DNA from: Postechiella marina
GTDB lineage: Bacteria; Bacteroidota; Bacteroidia; Flavobacteriales; Flavobacteriaceae
NCBI RefSeq assembly: GCF_039538365.1
Contig: NZ_BAABCA010000001.1
Coordinates: 124,001-188,000 of the forward strand
Length of the DNA: 64,000 bases
Direction: 5' to 3'
The notes beneath the pieces were generated by a model. That model saw only the letters and a list, made by a program, of their open reading frames with translations, was not told where the DNA came from and did no database searches. A program made the position numbers and the translations under genes. Shown one piece after another: positions 8,778-18,730 of the stretch. Position 1 is the stretch's first letter. Each line of letters starts with the position of its first letter.

Positions 8778-10832
8778 TTATTTTAAACTATCTAAACAAT
8801 TTTGTTTTAAGTCTTCTTTTAGTTTCGATTTGATAAATAAGTAGCCAATCATGTAAAGTGGTAAGCCTACTATTAGCATAATAACATTAGGCTTTTTGTT
8901 TGCTTTATTAATGTTAGCGTAGAAATTTTTCACATTAATTAAAGATTTTATATAGTATATAATATAAATGGCAAACGAAATAATACTTAGTTGTATAGAT
9001 GCTATGGCTAAAGATGGTAATTTATTGTTTTTAAAAACAAAGAATAATATTAAAAGCACTGCACCTATACTGTATAAGGTTATAGCAAATTTTGTGTGGT
9101 CGCTATAATCTTTATTTATTTTTTGCGATTTCTCGAAACCTGCTTGTATTGCAAGTCCGTCTTCGCGCAATGTTTTAGTAGATACGTCTCTACTGTTTAA
9201 AATCTTAATAGCTTCGTATCTGCTTTCTTCTTTATGCTCTAGGGCTTCGTAATTATTAATAACATCTATTAACTCTTCGTTAGTGTAAGATTGTAAAAAC
9301 TTATAATCTATACTGTTTTGAGGTTTAATGTTAAACATTTTTCTTAATGGATCTGTAATGCTATCCATATCAAAAAGACCTTTGTCTTCTGTAGCTCTTT
9401 TTGTTAGAAAAATACTAAGCGGAAGCATAATAAGTGTAGAAAACCAACTTGCTAAAATAGGGTTGAATCCACCGTTTTTGGCACTATTCATAGCAAAAAT
9501 ACCAATAAAGTGATAGGTTAAAAATAGAAGAATAGCAATTACCATAGGCAAACCAATACCTCCTTTTCTAATTAAAGCACCTAAGGGAGCGCCTACAAAA
9601 AATAAGATAACACAAGCAAAACCTAATGCGAATTTTTCGTGAAACGAAATGATATGCCTATTGTACAGAGATTTTGTTGGTTTAAGATTTGCTCTTTTTG
9701 TTGTTACTAGTTGCTTTGCACTATTTATACCGCTTAACGATACATTTACAATTTGAGATTTTGTTTTTGTATTAAAAAGATCTAGTATTTCGCCAGAATA
9801 TATAGAATCTTTTTCTACCGTTTCTTCGTTTTCAAAGGTTTGATTTATTATGGCTTTTTTTTCAATATCTATAGGGTTTATATCATCTCCACCTTCTATA
9901 GTAGGTTCTTTTGTCATGCCAGGTTTATAGATGTTGGCACGCTGATATAATGTTTTTGATAAAATTTTATGGTCTTCGCTTCTTTTGTTTGTAAGCGAGT
10001 CTATAGTATAATCTAGGCTCGAAATGTCAAGCATATTATATTTATCGGTATAGTTTTTATCGTCTACATCTACATTGTTAAAATCAGATAAATCAATATT
10101 AATAATGTAGGTTTTAAATAAGCTTTTTGCAAACGGATATTTCTTTTTATCGGCTGTTTTTCTTGGTATTCTGTCTTCGTAATAATTACCGTCGTGTAAA
10201 ACTAATTTTATAACAGACGACGAATCGCTACTAATAAGTTCTCCTGTTTCTGCTACAATGGTAGTTGTGTTTTTACGTCCGCCAGTACCTTTTTTATGAA
10301 TAATTACATTTTTTAAATACTGGTCGTTATCACCACTTTTTTCTTCAACTTTAATGTTTGTGCCACTTTCTCCTATTGGGTTAAACTGGCCTTCTGCAAT
10401 ACCCATAGCAGGTTTAATTTTGGCTATATTTTTTCTTAGGTTATAGGAGTTGTATTCGGCCCAAGGTATAACGTTGTTAGAAAACAAAAAGGTTAAAACT
10501 CCAAGTATAGCAATAAATATTCCTAAGCCTGTCATGGCACGTTGCAGAGAGATACCTGTAGATTTCATGGCTGCAAACTCATAGTTTTCTGCAAAACTAC
10601 CAAACACCATTATAGATGCCAATAATATGGTTAGTGGTAATACAAGTGGCATTAATTTGGGTAAAAAGTAAAGTAAAAACTTTGCAATAACTACAATGTC
10701 TAGATCTTTACCGGCAAGTTCTTTTATGTATAACCAAATAGTTTGTAGTACAAAAATAAGCACCAATATTATAAATACGCTAAAAAAGGTTTTAAAGTAT
10801 GAGGTTAGTATGTAGCGGTCTAATATTTTCAC
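8778..10832 (-). CDS. LptF/LptG-family permease (YjgP/YjgQ)
   Basis: The 684-residue inner-membrane protein starts MKILDRYILTSY, the typical start of LptF/LptG permeases that extract LPS for transport. N-terminal helices at about 10-120 are followed by a large periplasmic domain at about 125-385. A second membrane block then includes GAPLGALIRKGG and further helices to the end. At 684 residues it is much longer than the about 360 of proteobacterial LptF/G; the extra C-terminal soluble and membrane part is seen in Bacteroidetes relatives. The start codon is GTG, supported by the conserved N-terminus. It lies between lolA and ribBA. Confidence 0.88.
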   Translation of the reverse strand: MKILDRYILTSYFKTFFSVFIILVLIFVLQTIWLYIKELAGKDLDIVVIAKFLLYFLPKLMPLVLPLTILLASIMVFGSFAENYEFAAMKSTGISLQRAMTGLGIFIAILGVLTFLFSNNVIPWAEYNSYNLRKNIAKIKPAMGIAEGQFNPIGESGTNIKVEEKSGDNDQYLKNVIIHKKGTGGRKNTTTIVAETGELISSDSSSVIKLVLHDGNYYEDRIPRKTADKKKYPFAKSLFKTYIINIDLSDFNNVDVDDKNYTDKYNMLDISSLDYTIDSLTNKRSEDHKILSKTLYQRANIYKPGMTKEPTIEGGDDINPIDIEKKAIINQTFENEETVEKDSIYSGEILDLFNTKTKSQIVNVSLSGINSAKQLVTTKRANLKPTKSLYNRHIISFHEKFALGFACVILFFVGAPLGALIRKGGIGLPMVIAILLFLTYHFIGIFAMNSAKNGGFNPILASWFSTLIMLPLSIFLTKRATEDKGLFDMDSITDPLRKMFNIKPQNSIDYKFLQSYTNEELIDVINNYEALEHKEESRYEAIKILNSRDVSTKTLREDGLAIQAGFEKSQKINKDYSDHTKFAITLYSIGAVLLILFFVFKNNKLPSLAIASIQLSIISFAIYIIYYIKSLINVKNFYANINKANKKPNVIMLIVGLPLYMIGYLFIKSKLKEDLKQNCLDSLK

Positions 10833-10933
10833 ACATTTAAATTTTATGAATCATTTGATTTCAAACTAATTATAAAATTAAGAACGTGTGTAGCCACTGC
10901 GTTCTTACTCTGTTTTTAATTTAATTAATTAAC

Positions 10934-11578
10934 CTAATCTAGGTTGTTAACGTAATAATCTTTATACTTATTAGCGTCAAAGGTAAATAAGGTTTTTGAT
11001 AAAGGAGCATTTGTTTTAAAAGAATTAACGGTTAAAATTGTTTTTGTGCCATTTTTACCTATTGTAATTAAATTGTAAATGTGTTTGGTTTGCGTATCTA
11101 TACCTAAAAGAATATAGTTTATTTCTGAATCTGAATCGATTGGAGTTAATTTTACAAGCTGAATTTTTCTGCCTTTTATATTTTGAACAATATCCATAGC
11201 ATAAGTGTAGCCTTCTTCATAAAAAGATAACATTTTACTAGGTGTTATGCTGTTTTCATCTTCATCATTATTTGAAGATATAGAAATTTCTTCATCTTCT
11301 GGGCTAATACTATACAATGTTTTTCCATCAAATAAGCGTGTAACACCAAGTATGTTTAATTTGTATTTTTCACCTTGTAATACAACATCTCCACGGGTTT
11401 CTTGTCTAATGTTTTCGCTTGTATTTTCTAAAATGTATTTAAAGTTGATGGAAATGTTTTTGTATGATTTTACTTTTGTAGATACTTCGTTTAATAAATT
11501 TTTAGCTTTATTTTGAGAGAAAGAAGTAAAGCTTGTAAGCGTAATAAGTAATATGGTAATAATATTCTTCATGTTCAT
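10934..11578 (-). CDS. lolA: Outer-membrane lipoprotein carrier LolA-like protein
   Basis: This periplasmic carrier family moves lipoproteins from the inner membrane to the outer membrane. The signal peptide (MKNIITILLITLTSFTSFSQ) is followed by NLLNEVSTKVKSYKNI and a beta-rich domain with FDGKTLYSISPEDEE, typical of Bacteroidetes LolA. I place the start at 11578 because the longer form from 11596 puts a Glu before the signal peptide; 11572 is also possible. The longer form would overlap the ftsK stop. The gene sits directly after ftsK and before lptF/G, a common flavobacterial order linking cell-envelope genes. Confidence 0.85.
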   Translation of the reverse strand: MNMKNIITILLITLTSFTSFSQNKAKNLLNEVSTKVKSYKNISINFKYILENTSENIRQETRGDVVLQGEKYKLNILGVTRLFDGKTLYSISPEDEEISISSNNDEDENSITPSKMLSFYEEGYTYAMDIVQNIKGRKIQLVKLTPIDSDSEINYILLGIDTQTKHIYNLITIGKNGTKTILTVNSFKTNAPLSKTLFTFDANKYKDYYVNNLD

Positions 11579-11585
11579 TTCTAAA

Positions 11586-14003
11586 TTATATTTCATTTTC
11601 TAAATGTTGATCTAGAGCTATTAAATCTGGAACCAAAACTTGTCTAGCTTTACTACCTTCAAACGGACCAACAATACCGGCAGCTTCTAATTGGTCTATT
11701 ATTCTACCAGCACGATTATAGCCAAGTTTTAACTTTCGTTGTAGTAAAGATGCCGAGCCTTGTTGGGCTGTAACAATAACTATGGCTGCGTCTTTAAATA
11801 ACTTATCCCTATCAGATATATCTATATCAAGACTTGTGCCACTTTCTTCGCCAACATATTCTGGCAGTAAATAAGCGTCTGGATATGCTTTTTGTGCGCC
11901 AATAAAATCGACAATTCTTTCTACTTCTGGGGTGTCTACAAAGGCACACTGAATTCTAATCATGTCGTTACCTTGCGTGTAAAGCATGTCGCCTCGACCA
12001 ATAAGCTGATCGGCACCACCTGCATCTAAAATAGTTCTAGAATCTATTTTGCTAGAAACTCTAAAAGCAATACGAGCAGGGAAATTGGCTTTAATAATAC
12101 CTGTAATTACATTTACAGACGGGCGTTGCGTTGCAATAATTAAATGTATACCAATGGCACGTGCCAATTGCGCAAGCCTAGCTACAGGTGTTTCTACTTC
12201 TTTTCCCGCAGTCATTATTAAATCTGCAAACTCATCAACCACCAAAACAATGTAAGGTAAAAACTGATGCCCATCGTTAGGGTTTAATTTTCGCGCTTTA
12301 AACTTGGTGTTATATTCTGCAATATTTCTACAAAGTGCATTTTTAAGCATTTCGTAGCGGTTATCCATTTCAATACAAAGCGAATTTAAGGTGTTAATTA
12401 CTTTTGTATTGTCTGTAATAATAGCTTCGGCTTCGTCTGGAAGTTTAGCTAAATAATGGCGTTCTATTTTATTAAATAAAGTTAATTCTACTTTTTTAGG
12501 GTCTACAAGAACAAACTTAACTTCGGCAGGATGTTTTTTATAAAGTAAAGAGGTTAAAACAGCATTTAACCCAACCGATTTACCTTGTCCTGTAGCACCA
12601 GCCATAAGTAAGTGAGGCATTTTAGCTAAATCTACAACCAATGTTTCGTTACTAATTGTTTTTCCTAAAGCAATAGGAAGTTGCATGTCTGACTTTTGAA
12701 ACTTTTGCGAAGCAATTGCAGATCGCATAGAAACAATAGTCGAGTTTTTATTTGGTACTTCAATTCCAATTGTACCTTTTCCTGGAATGGGTGCAATTAT
12801 ACGAATACCTAAGGCAGCAAGAGATAATGCAATATCGTCTTCTAAATTTTTAATTTTAGAGATACGTATACCGGCTTCTGGTACTATTTCGTATAAAGTT
12901 ACAGTAGGTCCTATTGTGGCTTTAATACTAGCAATTCCAATTTTGTAGTTGTTTAAAGTTTCAACAATTTTATTTTTGTTTTCTTCAAGCTCTTCTTGGT
13001 TTATTGTAATACCACCAGTATCGTATTGTTTTAAAAGATCTAAAGGTGGGAATTGATATTTTCCTAGCTCTAAGGTTGGGTCAAACTGTCCAAAATCTTC
13101 AACCAATTTATTAGCTAAATTATCGGTTTCAGATACCTCTTCAGGAACATCTACAACTTTTATTTCTAAATCCTCGTCTATAGTTTCTTCTTCAGCAATA
13201 TTAACTTCAAGTGTTGTTTTTTCTATAATTGGATTAATAATTTCTTTTTTGGTAACCTCTATGTTTTCTTTTGGTTTAGGAGGCTCTGGAGTACTCTCTT
13301 CCTGTGTTTTTAATACAGCTTTAAAAGCTTCGGCTTCTTCCGTTAGGTTATTGTCAATAGGTACAATAGCGTCTTTAGCTTCTGCAAATTCATCTTTAAT
13401 ATTGTTTTTTGCAGAGCTGAATAATTTAGTAATACTCTCGAAAGTTACTTTAAACCTGATAGCCAAATAGCTAATTAATCCAAAAAGTAATAAAAGAGCA
13501 ATACCAATTTTACCAATATAGTCTTGCAAATAGCTGTTAATTTCGAAACCTATTGTGCCTCCAAGAATACTGTTTTTATTTCCAAAAAAGCCTAAAAGTA
13601 TAGAAAACCAAATCATTATTAATATACCCCAAAACCAATGTTTAGAAAGTTTAGATTTTTCAATATTCATTAAAACATAAGCCCCCGATAAAAATACTAG
13701 ACCCGAAATAATAAATGACGAAATACCAAAACCACGTTGTATAAAGAAATCGCCTAACCAAGCACCAAATTGGCTTGCCCAATTTTTGGTTTCAGATGTT
13801 CTTTCTGGAAAAGCGTCTAGAAGACTTTGGTCGCTATCTCCAGTGAAAAAAAAGGAAACAAAAGCTACGCACAGTAGTAAGCCAAACATACTTAAAAAAC
13901 TACCTAAAACTAGTTTTTGCTGACTTGATAGCTTGTAACTAGGTAGCTTTAACTTTTTTCTAGGCGCTTTTGTTTTAGTCGATTTGGTTTTTTTCTTAGC
14001 CAT
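11586..14003 (-). CDS. ftsK: FtsK/SpoIIIE-family DNA translocase
   Basis: The 805-residue protein starts with a Lys-rich stretch and four predicted membrane helices (about residues 25-185). An acidic linker follows at about 200-310, then the motor domain with Walker A GATGQGKSVGLN and the Walker B region YIVLVVDEFADL. The C-terminal winged-helix gamma domain (ASLLQRKLKLGYNRAGRIID) should recognise KOPS-like sites. It pumps DNA through the septum during chromosome segregation and helps dimer resolution. The start lies 155 bases after dgkA; the end abuts lolA. Length and domain order are normal. Confidence 0.95.
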   Translation of the reverse strand: MAKKKTKSTKTKAPRKKLKLPSYKLSSQQKLVLGSFLSMFGLLLCVAFVSFFFTGDSDQSLLDAFPERTSETKNWASQFGAWLGDFFIQRGFGISSFIISGLVFLSGAYVLMNIEKSKLSKHWFWGILIMIWFSILLGFFGNKNSILGGTIGFEINSYLQDYIGKIGIALLLLFGLISYLAIRFKVTFESITKLFSSAKNNIKDEFAEAKDAIVPIDNNLTEEAEAFKAVLKTQEESTPEPPKPKENIEVTKKEIINPIIEKTTLEVNIAEEETIDEDLEIKVVDVPEEVSETDNLANKLVEDFGQFDPTLELGKYQFPPLDLLKQYDTGGITINQEELEENKNKIVETLNNYKIGIASIKATIGPTVTLYEIVPEAGIRISKIKNLEDDIALSLAALGIRIIAPIPGKGTIGIEVPNKNSTIVSMRSAIASQKFQKSDMQLPIALGKTISNETLVVDLAKMPHLLMAGATGQGKSVGLNAVLTSLLYKKHPAEVKFVLVDPKKVELTLFNKIERHYLAKLPDEAEAIITDNTKVINTLNSLCIEMDNRYEMLKNALCRNIAEYNTKFKARKLNPNDGHQFLPYIVLVVDEFADLIMTAGKEVETPVARLAQLARAIGIHLIIATQRPSVNVITGIIKANFPARIAFRVSSKIDSRTILDAGGADQLIGRGDMLYTQGNDMIRIQCAFVDTPEVERIVDFIGAQKAYPDAYLLPEYVGEESGTSLDIDISDRDKLFKDAAIVIVTAQQGSASLLQRKLKLGYNRAGRIIDQLEAAGIVGPFEGSKARQVLVPDLIALDQHLENEI

Positions 14004-14158
14004 TAAAGGTTTGTAATTTCAAAAATTAAGATTTAGGATTGCATTATTAATACAAAGCAACAAAAATACAAATTACAAACGTTAACGAAACTATATTTTA
14101 TAAAATTGCAAGACTTATATAATTAAGGCTTTTTATTAATGCGATTTATATAAAATAT

Positions 14159-14527
14159 TTAAGAGAATTTAGGTATATAAATTATAAAGCCAATAATAGA
14201 AGCAAAAAAGGCAGCTATAAAAACTGCGCCTGCAGCAATGTCTTTAATAATACCTATTTTTTTATGGTGTTCTGGGTGAATAAAATCGGCTACAGCCTCG
14301 ATAGCTGTATTTACGCCTTCGGCACACATAACCATGCCAATGGCAAGAAGTTGTATAGTCCATTCTGTCGCCGAGATGTTAAAAAAGAATCCTGCCAAGG
14401 TAATAACGATTGCAATAAAAAATTGAATTTTTATGCTGGCTTCGGTTTTTAAAAGTAAAATAGCTCCTTTGTAAGCATAACCTACACTTTTTAACCGGTT
14501 AACTAAGAAGGATTCTTTTTTAGTCAT
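14159..14527 (-). CDS. dgkA: Diacylglycerol kinase family protein
   Basis: The 122-residue integral membrane protein has three hydrophobic helices and the DgkA signature region EGVNTAIEAVADFI. It phosphorylates diacylglycerol or, in many bacteria, undecaprenol. Substrate preference cannot be told here. It starts 9 bases after the tpx stop, so the two genes are probably co-transcribed. Confidence 0.88.
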   Translation of the reverse strand: MTKKESFLVNRLKSVGYAYKGAILLLKTEASIKIQFFIAIVITLAGFFFNISATEWTIQLLAIGMVMCAEGVNTAIEAVADFIHPEHHKKIGIIKDIAAGAVFIAAFFASIIGFIIYIPKFS

Positions 14528-14536
14528 CTTATGGTT

Positions 14537-15037
14537 TTATTTTAAAGCATTTAATGCAGCTTCGTAGTTAGGCTCATCAACAGTTTCTGCAACTTGCTCT
14601 GTGTATATAACTGTTCCGTTTTCGTCAACAACTACAATAGATCTAGATAACAAAGCATCTAATGGACCGTCAATAAAATCGACACCATAAGCTTTTCCAA
14701 AGCTAGCATCTTTAAAATCAGATAAGCTTACTACGTTTTCTAATCCTTCAGCGCCACAAAAACGTGCTTGAGCAAAAGGTAAATCGCGAGAAATACATAA
14801 TACTTTAGTGTTTTCTAAGTTGCTAACATCTTTATTAAATTGACGAACCGATTGCGCACAGGTTCCCGTGTCTACACTTGGAAAAATGTTTAAAACCAAT
14901 TTGTTGCCTTTAAAATCGTTTAAAGTTTTTGTAGATAAATCTACTGCTGTAAGTTTAAAATCTGGTGTTTTAGAGCCTATTGCAGGTAATTCTCCAGAAG
15001 TGTTAATTGCATTTCCTTTTAATGTAACTGTTGCCAT
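14537..15037 (-). CDS. tpx: Thiol peroxidase
   Basis: The 166-residue peroxiredoxin of the Tpx type reduces hydroperoxides using thioredoxin. The peroxidatic cysteine lies in FPSVDTGTCAQSV and the resolving cysteine in ARFCGAEGL; both are present, so it is an atypical 2-Cys enzyme. Length is normal. The gene is divergent from katG across 257 bases, placing two peroxide-removing enzymes back to back. It leads the minus-strand run that continues to ribBA. Confidence 0.95.
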   Translation of the reverse strand: MATVTLKGNAINTSGELPAIGSKTPDFKLTAVDLSTKTLNDFKGNKLVLNIFPSVDTGTCAQSVRQFNKDVSNLENTKVLCISRDLPFAQARFCGAEGLENVVSLSDFKDASFGKAYGVDFIDGPLDALLSRSIVVVDENGTVIYTEQVAETVDEPNYEAALNALK

Positions 15038-15294
15038 TGTTTTGTGTTTAGATTTAAAAATTTAAAATTAGGAATATTTACACGTTAAACGAAACTATTA
15101 ATTGATTTGTTTATAAATAGATTATTGATAGTTAAATTTTAATTAAATTAAGTCTATAGTTATAATTAATCGTTTTAAAATAATTAATAGTTTTTACTTA
15201 TGCTGATATAGTATATTAGAATATTGTTAACACAGTAATAATAAAACAATTTGTAATTTTATGATTATCAAATAAACATATAAAAATAGAGATA

Positions 15295-17499
15295 ATGGAG
15301 AGCAATAATCATGATTTAAATAGCGGAGACATAAGTAAATGCCCTTTCTTTTCGGGAGCAAAGAAGGAAGTAGCGGGAGAGGGAACAAATAATAGAGATT
15401 GGTGGCCAAACGAATTAAAATTAAATGTTTTAAGACAACATGGCGCAAAATCTAACCCAATGGGAGAAGATTTTGATTATGCAGAAGCGTTTAATAGCAT
15501 AGATTTTTCAACATTAAAACAAGAGGTAATTGATTTGTTAACCGATTCGCAAGATTGGTGGCCTGCAGATTATGGGCATTATGGTCCGTTTATGATTAGA
15601 ATGGCATGGCACAGCGCAGGAACATACCGTGTTGGAGATGGTAGAGGTGGTGCAAATACAGGAAACCAGCGTTTTGCTCCTTTAAATAGTTGGCCAGATA
15701 ATGGCAATTTAGACAAAGCACGATTATTATTATGGCCTATTAAAAAGAAATACGGAAAGAAATTATCTTGGGCCGATTTAATGATTCTTGCTGGAACTTG
15801 CGCTATAGAGTCTATGGGACTTAAAACTATTGGTTTTGCTGGCGGACGAGTAGATGTTTGGGAACCAGAGCAAGATGTGTATTGGGGTGCTGAAACTGAA
15901 TGGATGGGGAATAAAGAGCGTTTTGAAGATGGGAAACTTGAAGGTGATTTAGGTGCATCGCATATGGGATTAATTTACGTAAATCCTGAAGGTCCTAACG
16001 GAAAATCTGACCCGTTAGGAACTGCTAAACTTATGAAAGAAACTTTTGGACGTATGGCTATGAATGATGAAGAAACTGTAGCGCTTACTGCAGGAGGACA
16101 TACTTTTGGTAAAACTCATGGTGCTGCTAGTCCTGATGAATATGTTGCTGCAGAACCACATGGAGCTAAAATGGAAGAGATGAGCACAGGTTGGAAAAAC
16201 AGCTTTAAATCGGGAGTTTTAGATGATACAATTACTAGCGGGTTAGAAGGTGCTTGGACACCAAACCCAACGCAGTGGGATCACGATTTTTTTGATGTTT
16301 TATTAAATTACGATTGGGAATTAACTCCAAGTCCTGCAGGTGTTTTACAATGGACGCCAACAAAAGCATCTCATGCTAAAATGGCTCCAGCAGCAGGAGA
16401 TGCAACAAAGAAGCAAGGTTTAATGATGACCGATGCAGATATGGCTTTAAAAGTAGATCCAGATTATTTAAAGATTTCTAAACACTTTCAAGCTAACCCA
16501 AAAGCCTTTGAAGATGCTTTTACTCGCGCTTGGTTTAAATTAACACATAGAGATTTAGGGCCAGTAAACCGCTATTTGGGACCGGAAGTTCCACAAGAAG
16601 AGTTCGATTGGCAAGATCCAATTCCTGCAGTAAATTATGTTTTAACAGATGCCGATGTAGATGCTTTAAAGCAAACTATTTTAAATTCGGGCTTAACAGT
16701 TTCTCAGTTAGTTTCTACAGCGTGGGCTTCAGCTTCAACATACAGAGGGTCAGACATGCGAGGAGGAGCAAACGGAGGTCGTATTCGTTTGGTGCCTCAA
16801 AAAGATTGGGAGGTTAATAACCCTCAAGAGTTAGCAAAAGTATTAGATGTATATAATAATATTCAAAAAGATTTTGGAGCTATTTCTATAGCAGATTTAA
16901 TTGTTTTGGGAGGTTCTGTAGGGGTAGAACAGGCTGCAAAAAAAGCAGGTTATGTAGTAACTGTACCTTTTGTTGGTGGTCGAGGAGATGCGTCTCAAGA
17001 GCAAACAGATGTAGAATCTTTTAGTTATTTAGAGCCTATTGCAGATGGGTTTAGAAACTATATAAAATCTAATATTAACATAGCTGCAGAAAGGATGTTG
17101 GTAGACAAAGCAAATTTGTTAACGCTTTCTATTCCAGAAACAACTGTTTTGCTTGGAGGTTTACGTATGTTGGGTACAAATTTTAATGGTTCTAATTATG
17201 GTGTGTTTACAAAGAATCCAGGAAGTCTTACAAACGATTTTTTTGTTAATATTTTAGACTTTACGTATTCTTGGAGCTCTATAAACGAAAATGATACTTT
17301 ATTTGAAGGTAAAAACAGAAAAACTGGACAAGTTGAGTTTATTGGTACACGAGCAGATTTAATTTTTGGATCTAATACAGAATTAAGAGCTGTAGCCGAA
17401 GTTTATGCTGCAGATGATGCTAAAGAGAAATTTGTTAACGATTTTGTTAAAGCTTGGACTAAGGTGATGCATTTAGATCGTTTCGATTTAAAAAAATAA
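15295..17499 (+). CDS. katG: Catalase-peroxidase
   Basis: The 734-residue haem enzyme breaks down hydrogen peroxide. The N-terminal half has the distal-site motif MIRMAWHSAGTYR and the proximal haem ligand in GGHTFGKTHGA. The Tyr of LIYVNPEG and the Met of FGRMAMND can form the KatG-specific Trp-Tyr-Met crosslink. The C-terminal half repeats the fold without a functional haem pocket, as is normal. The N-terminus carries a CPFFSGA segment seen in many Bacteroidetes KatGs. A hairpin terminator follows, then an ankyrin gene. Confidence 0.97.
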   Translation: MESNNHDLNSGDISKCPFFSGAKKEVAGEGTNNRDWWPNELKLNVLRQHGAKSNPMGEDFDYAEAFNSIDFSTLKQEVIDLLTDSQDWWPADYGHYGPFMIRMAWHSAGTYRVGDGRGGANTGNQRFAPLNSWPDNGNLDKARLLLWPIKKKYGKKLSWADLMILAGTCAIESMGLKTIGFAGGRVDVWEPEQDVYWGAETEWMGNKERFEDGKLEGDLGASHMGLIYVNPEGPNGKSDPLGTAKLMKETFGRMAMNDEETVALTAGGHTFGKTHGAASPDEYVAAEPHGAKMEEMSTGWKNSFKSGVLDDTITSGLEGAWTPNPTQWDHDFFDVLLNYDWELTPSPAGVLQWTPTKASHAKMAPAAGDATKKQGLMMTDADMALKVDPDYLKISKHFQANPKAFEDAFTRAWFKLTHRDLGPVNRYLGPEVPQEEFDWQDPIPAVNYVLTDADVDALKQTILNSGLTVSQLVSTAWASASTYRGSDMRGGANGGRIRLVPQKDWEVNNPQELAKVLDVYNNIQKDFGAISIADLIVLGGSVGVEQAAKKAGYVVTVPFVGGRGDASQEQTDVESFSYLEPIADGFRNYIKSNINIAAERMLVDKANLLTLSIPETTVLLGGLRMLGTNFNGSNYGVFTKNPGSLTNDFFVNILDFTYSWSSINENDTLFEGKNRKTGQVEFIGTRADLIFGSNTELRAVAEVYAADDAKEKFVNDFVKAWTKVMHLDRFDLKK

Positions 17500-17511
17500 A
17501 AAAATATAGAT

Positions 17512-17544
17512 AAGGCTGTTTAAAAAGTGCTTTTAAACAGTCTT
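17512..17544 (+). terminator. Hairpin terminator after katG
   Basis: A 14-bp stem (17512-17525 with 17531-17544, one G-T wobble) closes a 5-base loop and is followed by an A/T-rich run. It lies 12 bases after the katG stop and may only partly separate katG from the ankyrin gene 28 bases further on. Confidence 0.7.
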
Positions 17545-17571
17545 ATTTTAATAAACGGATAAAGTAAAAGA

Positions 17572-18042
17572 ATGAACGATATAAATTATTTTCAAAGTGC
17601 GATACAATCTGGAGACAAAGAGCGGGTAGAAACGCTTATAAAATTTCATCCAAATCTAGTAAACACTAAAGATGGGAGAGGGTTTACACCTTTAATTTTT
17701 GCATCTTATTTTGGTAAAAACGATATTGTAAATCTATTGTTAGATAACAATGCAGAAATTGATACTGTTGATGCTTCTGGAAATACAGCTTTAATTGGTG
17801 TTTCTTTTAAAGGTAATTTAGATTTAGTTAGGCTTTTAATACAACAAGGTGCTAATGTTAATGCTCAAAACAATTTAGGTATTACTCCAACAATATATGC
17901 AGCCATGTATAATCAGTCAAAAGTGATTAAACTTTTATTAAAGCATAATGCAGATATTTCTATTAAGGATGCAGAAGGTAAAACAGCTATAGATTATGCT
18001 ATAGAGCACGACTTTAAAGATGTTTTAGAGCTTTTACAATAA
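17572..18042 (+). CDS. Ankyrin-repeat protein
   Basis: The 156-residue protein consists almost wholly of about four ankyrin repeats, with units like GRGFTPLIFASYFGKNDIVNLL and DNNAEIDTVDASGNTALIGVS-type turns. It has no signal peptide, so it is probably cytoplasmic. In other bacteria small ankyrin proteins are encoded beside catalases and are needed for full catalase activity (for example AnkB with KatB in Pseudomonas). The same arrangement here suggests a supporting role for KatG, an inference from position. It converges on the lipoprotein gene at 18052 with 9 bases between. Confidence 0.85.
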   Translation: MNDINYFQSAIQSGDKERVETLIKFHPNLVNTKDGRGFTPLIFASYFGKNDIVNLLLDNNAEIDTVDASGNTALIGVSFKGNLDLVRLLIQQGANVNAQNNLGITPTIYAAMYNQSKVIKLLLKHNADISIKDAEGKTAIDYAIEHDFKDVLELLQ

Positions 18043-18051
18043 ATTTTATTA

Positions 18052-18645
18052 TTATATAAGATTTACTGGCCTTGTTTCTGCATCAATTACGTGCCCATTA
18101 ACCAATTCTAAAGAGAATTTAAAAGTTATGTTTTGGGCCGATTGGAATTTGTCTATAAATTCAATGTAGTAATCGGTAGATACTTTTAAGCCTTTTTCTT
18201 GGTTTTTAGTATTTAATAAATCAATCCATTCGTTAAGTTTATAGCGGTCGTTTTTACTGTCGGTAGTATCATCATAAGTGTTAGATACAAGTAAATTACA
18301 TGCGTAAATTCTAAAATTGTTTAGGTCTATAGGATTTCCTATTTCGGTGTTTAAAATTTTGAAATTTGAAGTGATCTTTAATTCCTTTATATTGGTGTGT
18401 ATACCTTTAGAAGATAAAATGCAAGGTGTATTTGTATTATTTTTAATAACCGTAGTGTTTAATTTTAAATGTATTCTAAATTTATAGCTATCTACTGTAT
18501 TAATAGTGTCTAAATTAGTTAAATATTTAGAGTTTGTTAGTTTAAAATTAGAAATTTCTTGTTTACATACGGCGTCCTTTTGTTTGCATCCAAAAAGAAA
18601 TACTTGTAAAAGGACTATGATTAAAATTAATGATTTGTTTGTCAT
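18052..18645 (-). CDS. Putative lipoprotein of unknown function
   Basis: The 197-residue product begins with a hydrophobic signal and lipobox LFGCKQ, giving a predicted lipidated Cys20. The mature part has alternating beta-like segments and no recognised domain. It lies immediately downstream of the disrupted TIGR02757 gene in the same direction. Before the insertion it could have been transcribed from that gene's promoter; now it would need its own promoter or readthrough. Function is unknown. Confidence 0.7.
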   Translation of the reverse strand: MTNKSLILIIVLLQVFLFGCKQKDAVCKQEISNFKLTNSKYLTNLDTINTVDSYKFRIHLKLNTTVIKNNTNTPCILSSKGIHTNIKELKITSNFKILNTEIGNPIDLNNFRIYACNLLVSNTYDDTTDSKNDRYKLNEWIDLLNTKNQEKGLKVSTDYYIEFIDKFQSAQNITFKFSLELVNGHVIDAETRPVNLI

Positions 18646-18730
18646 TATTATAATTATTATAAAGGGTTTATGTTAGCATTGCATATTATAGAAGGAGTTT
18701 GAGAATGCTAATAAGTAATAAAAACTAGAA

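Noticed and set aside
15038..15294. OxyR-like ATAG...CTAT motifs between tpx and katG
   Set aside because: Several ATAG/CTAT pairs are present, but the region is so A/T-rich that they are expected by chance and the spacing does not fit a full OxyR site.
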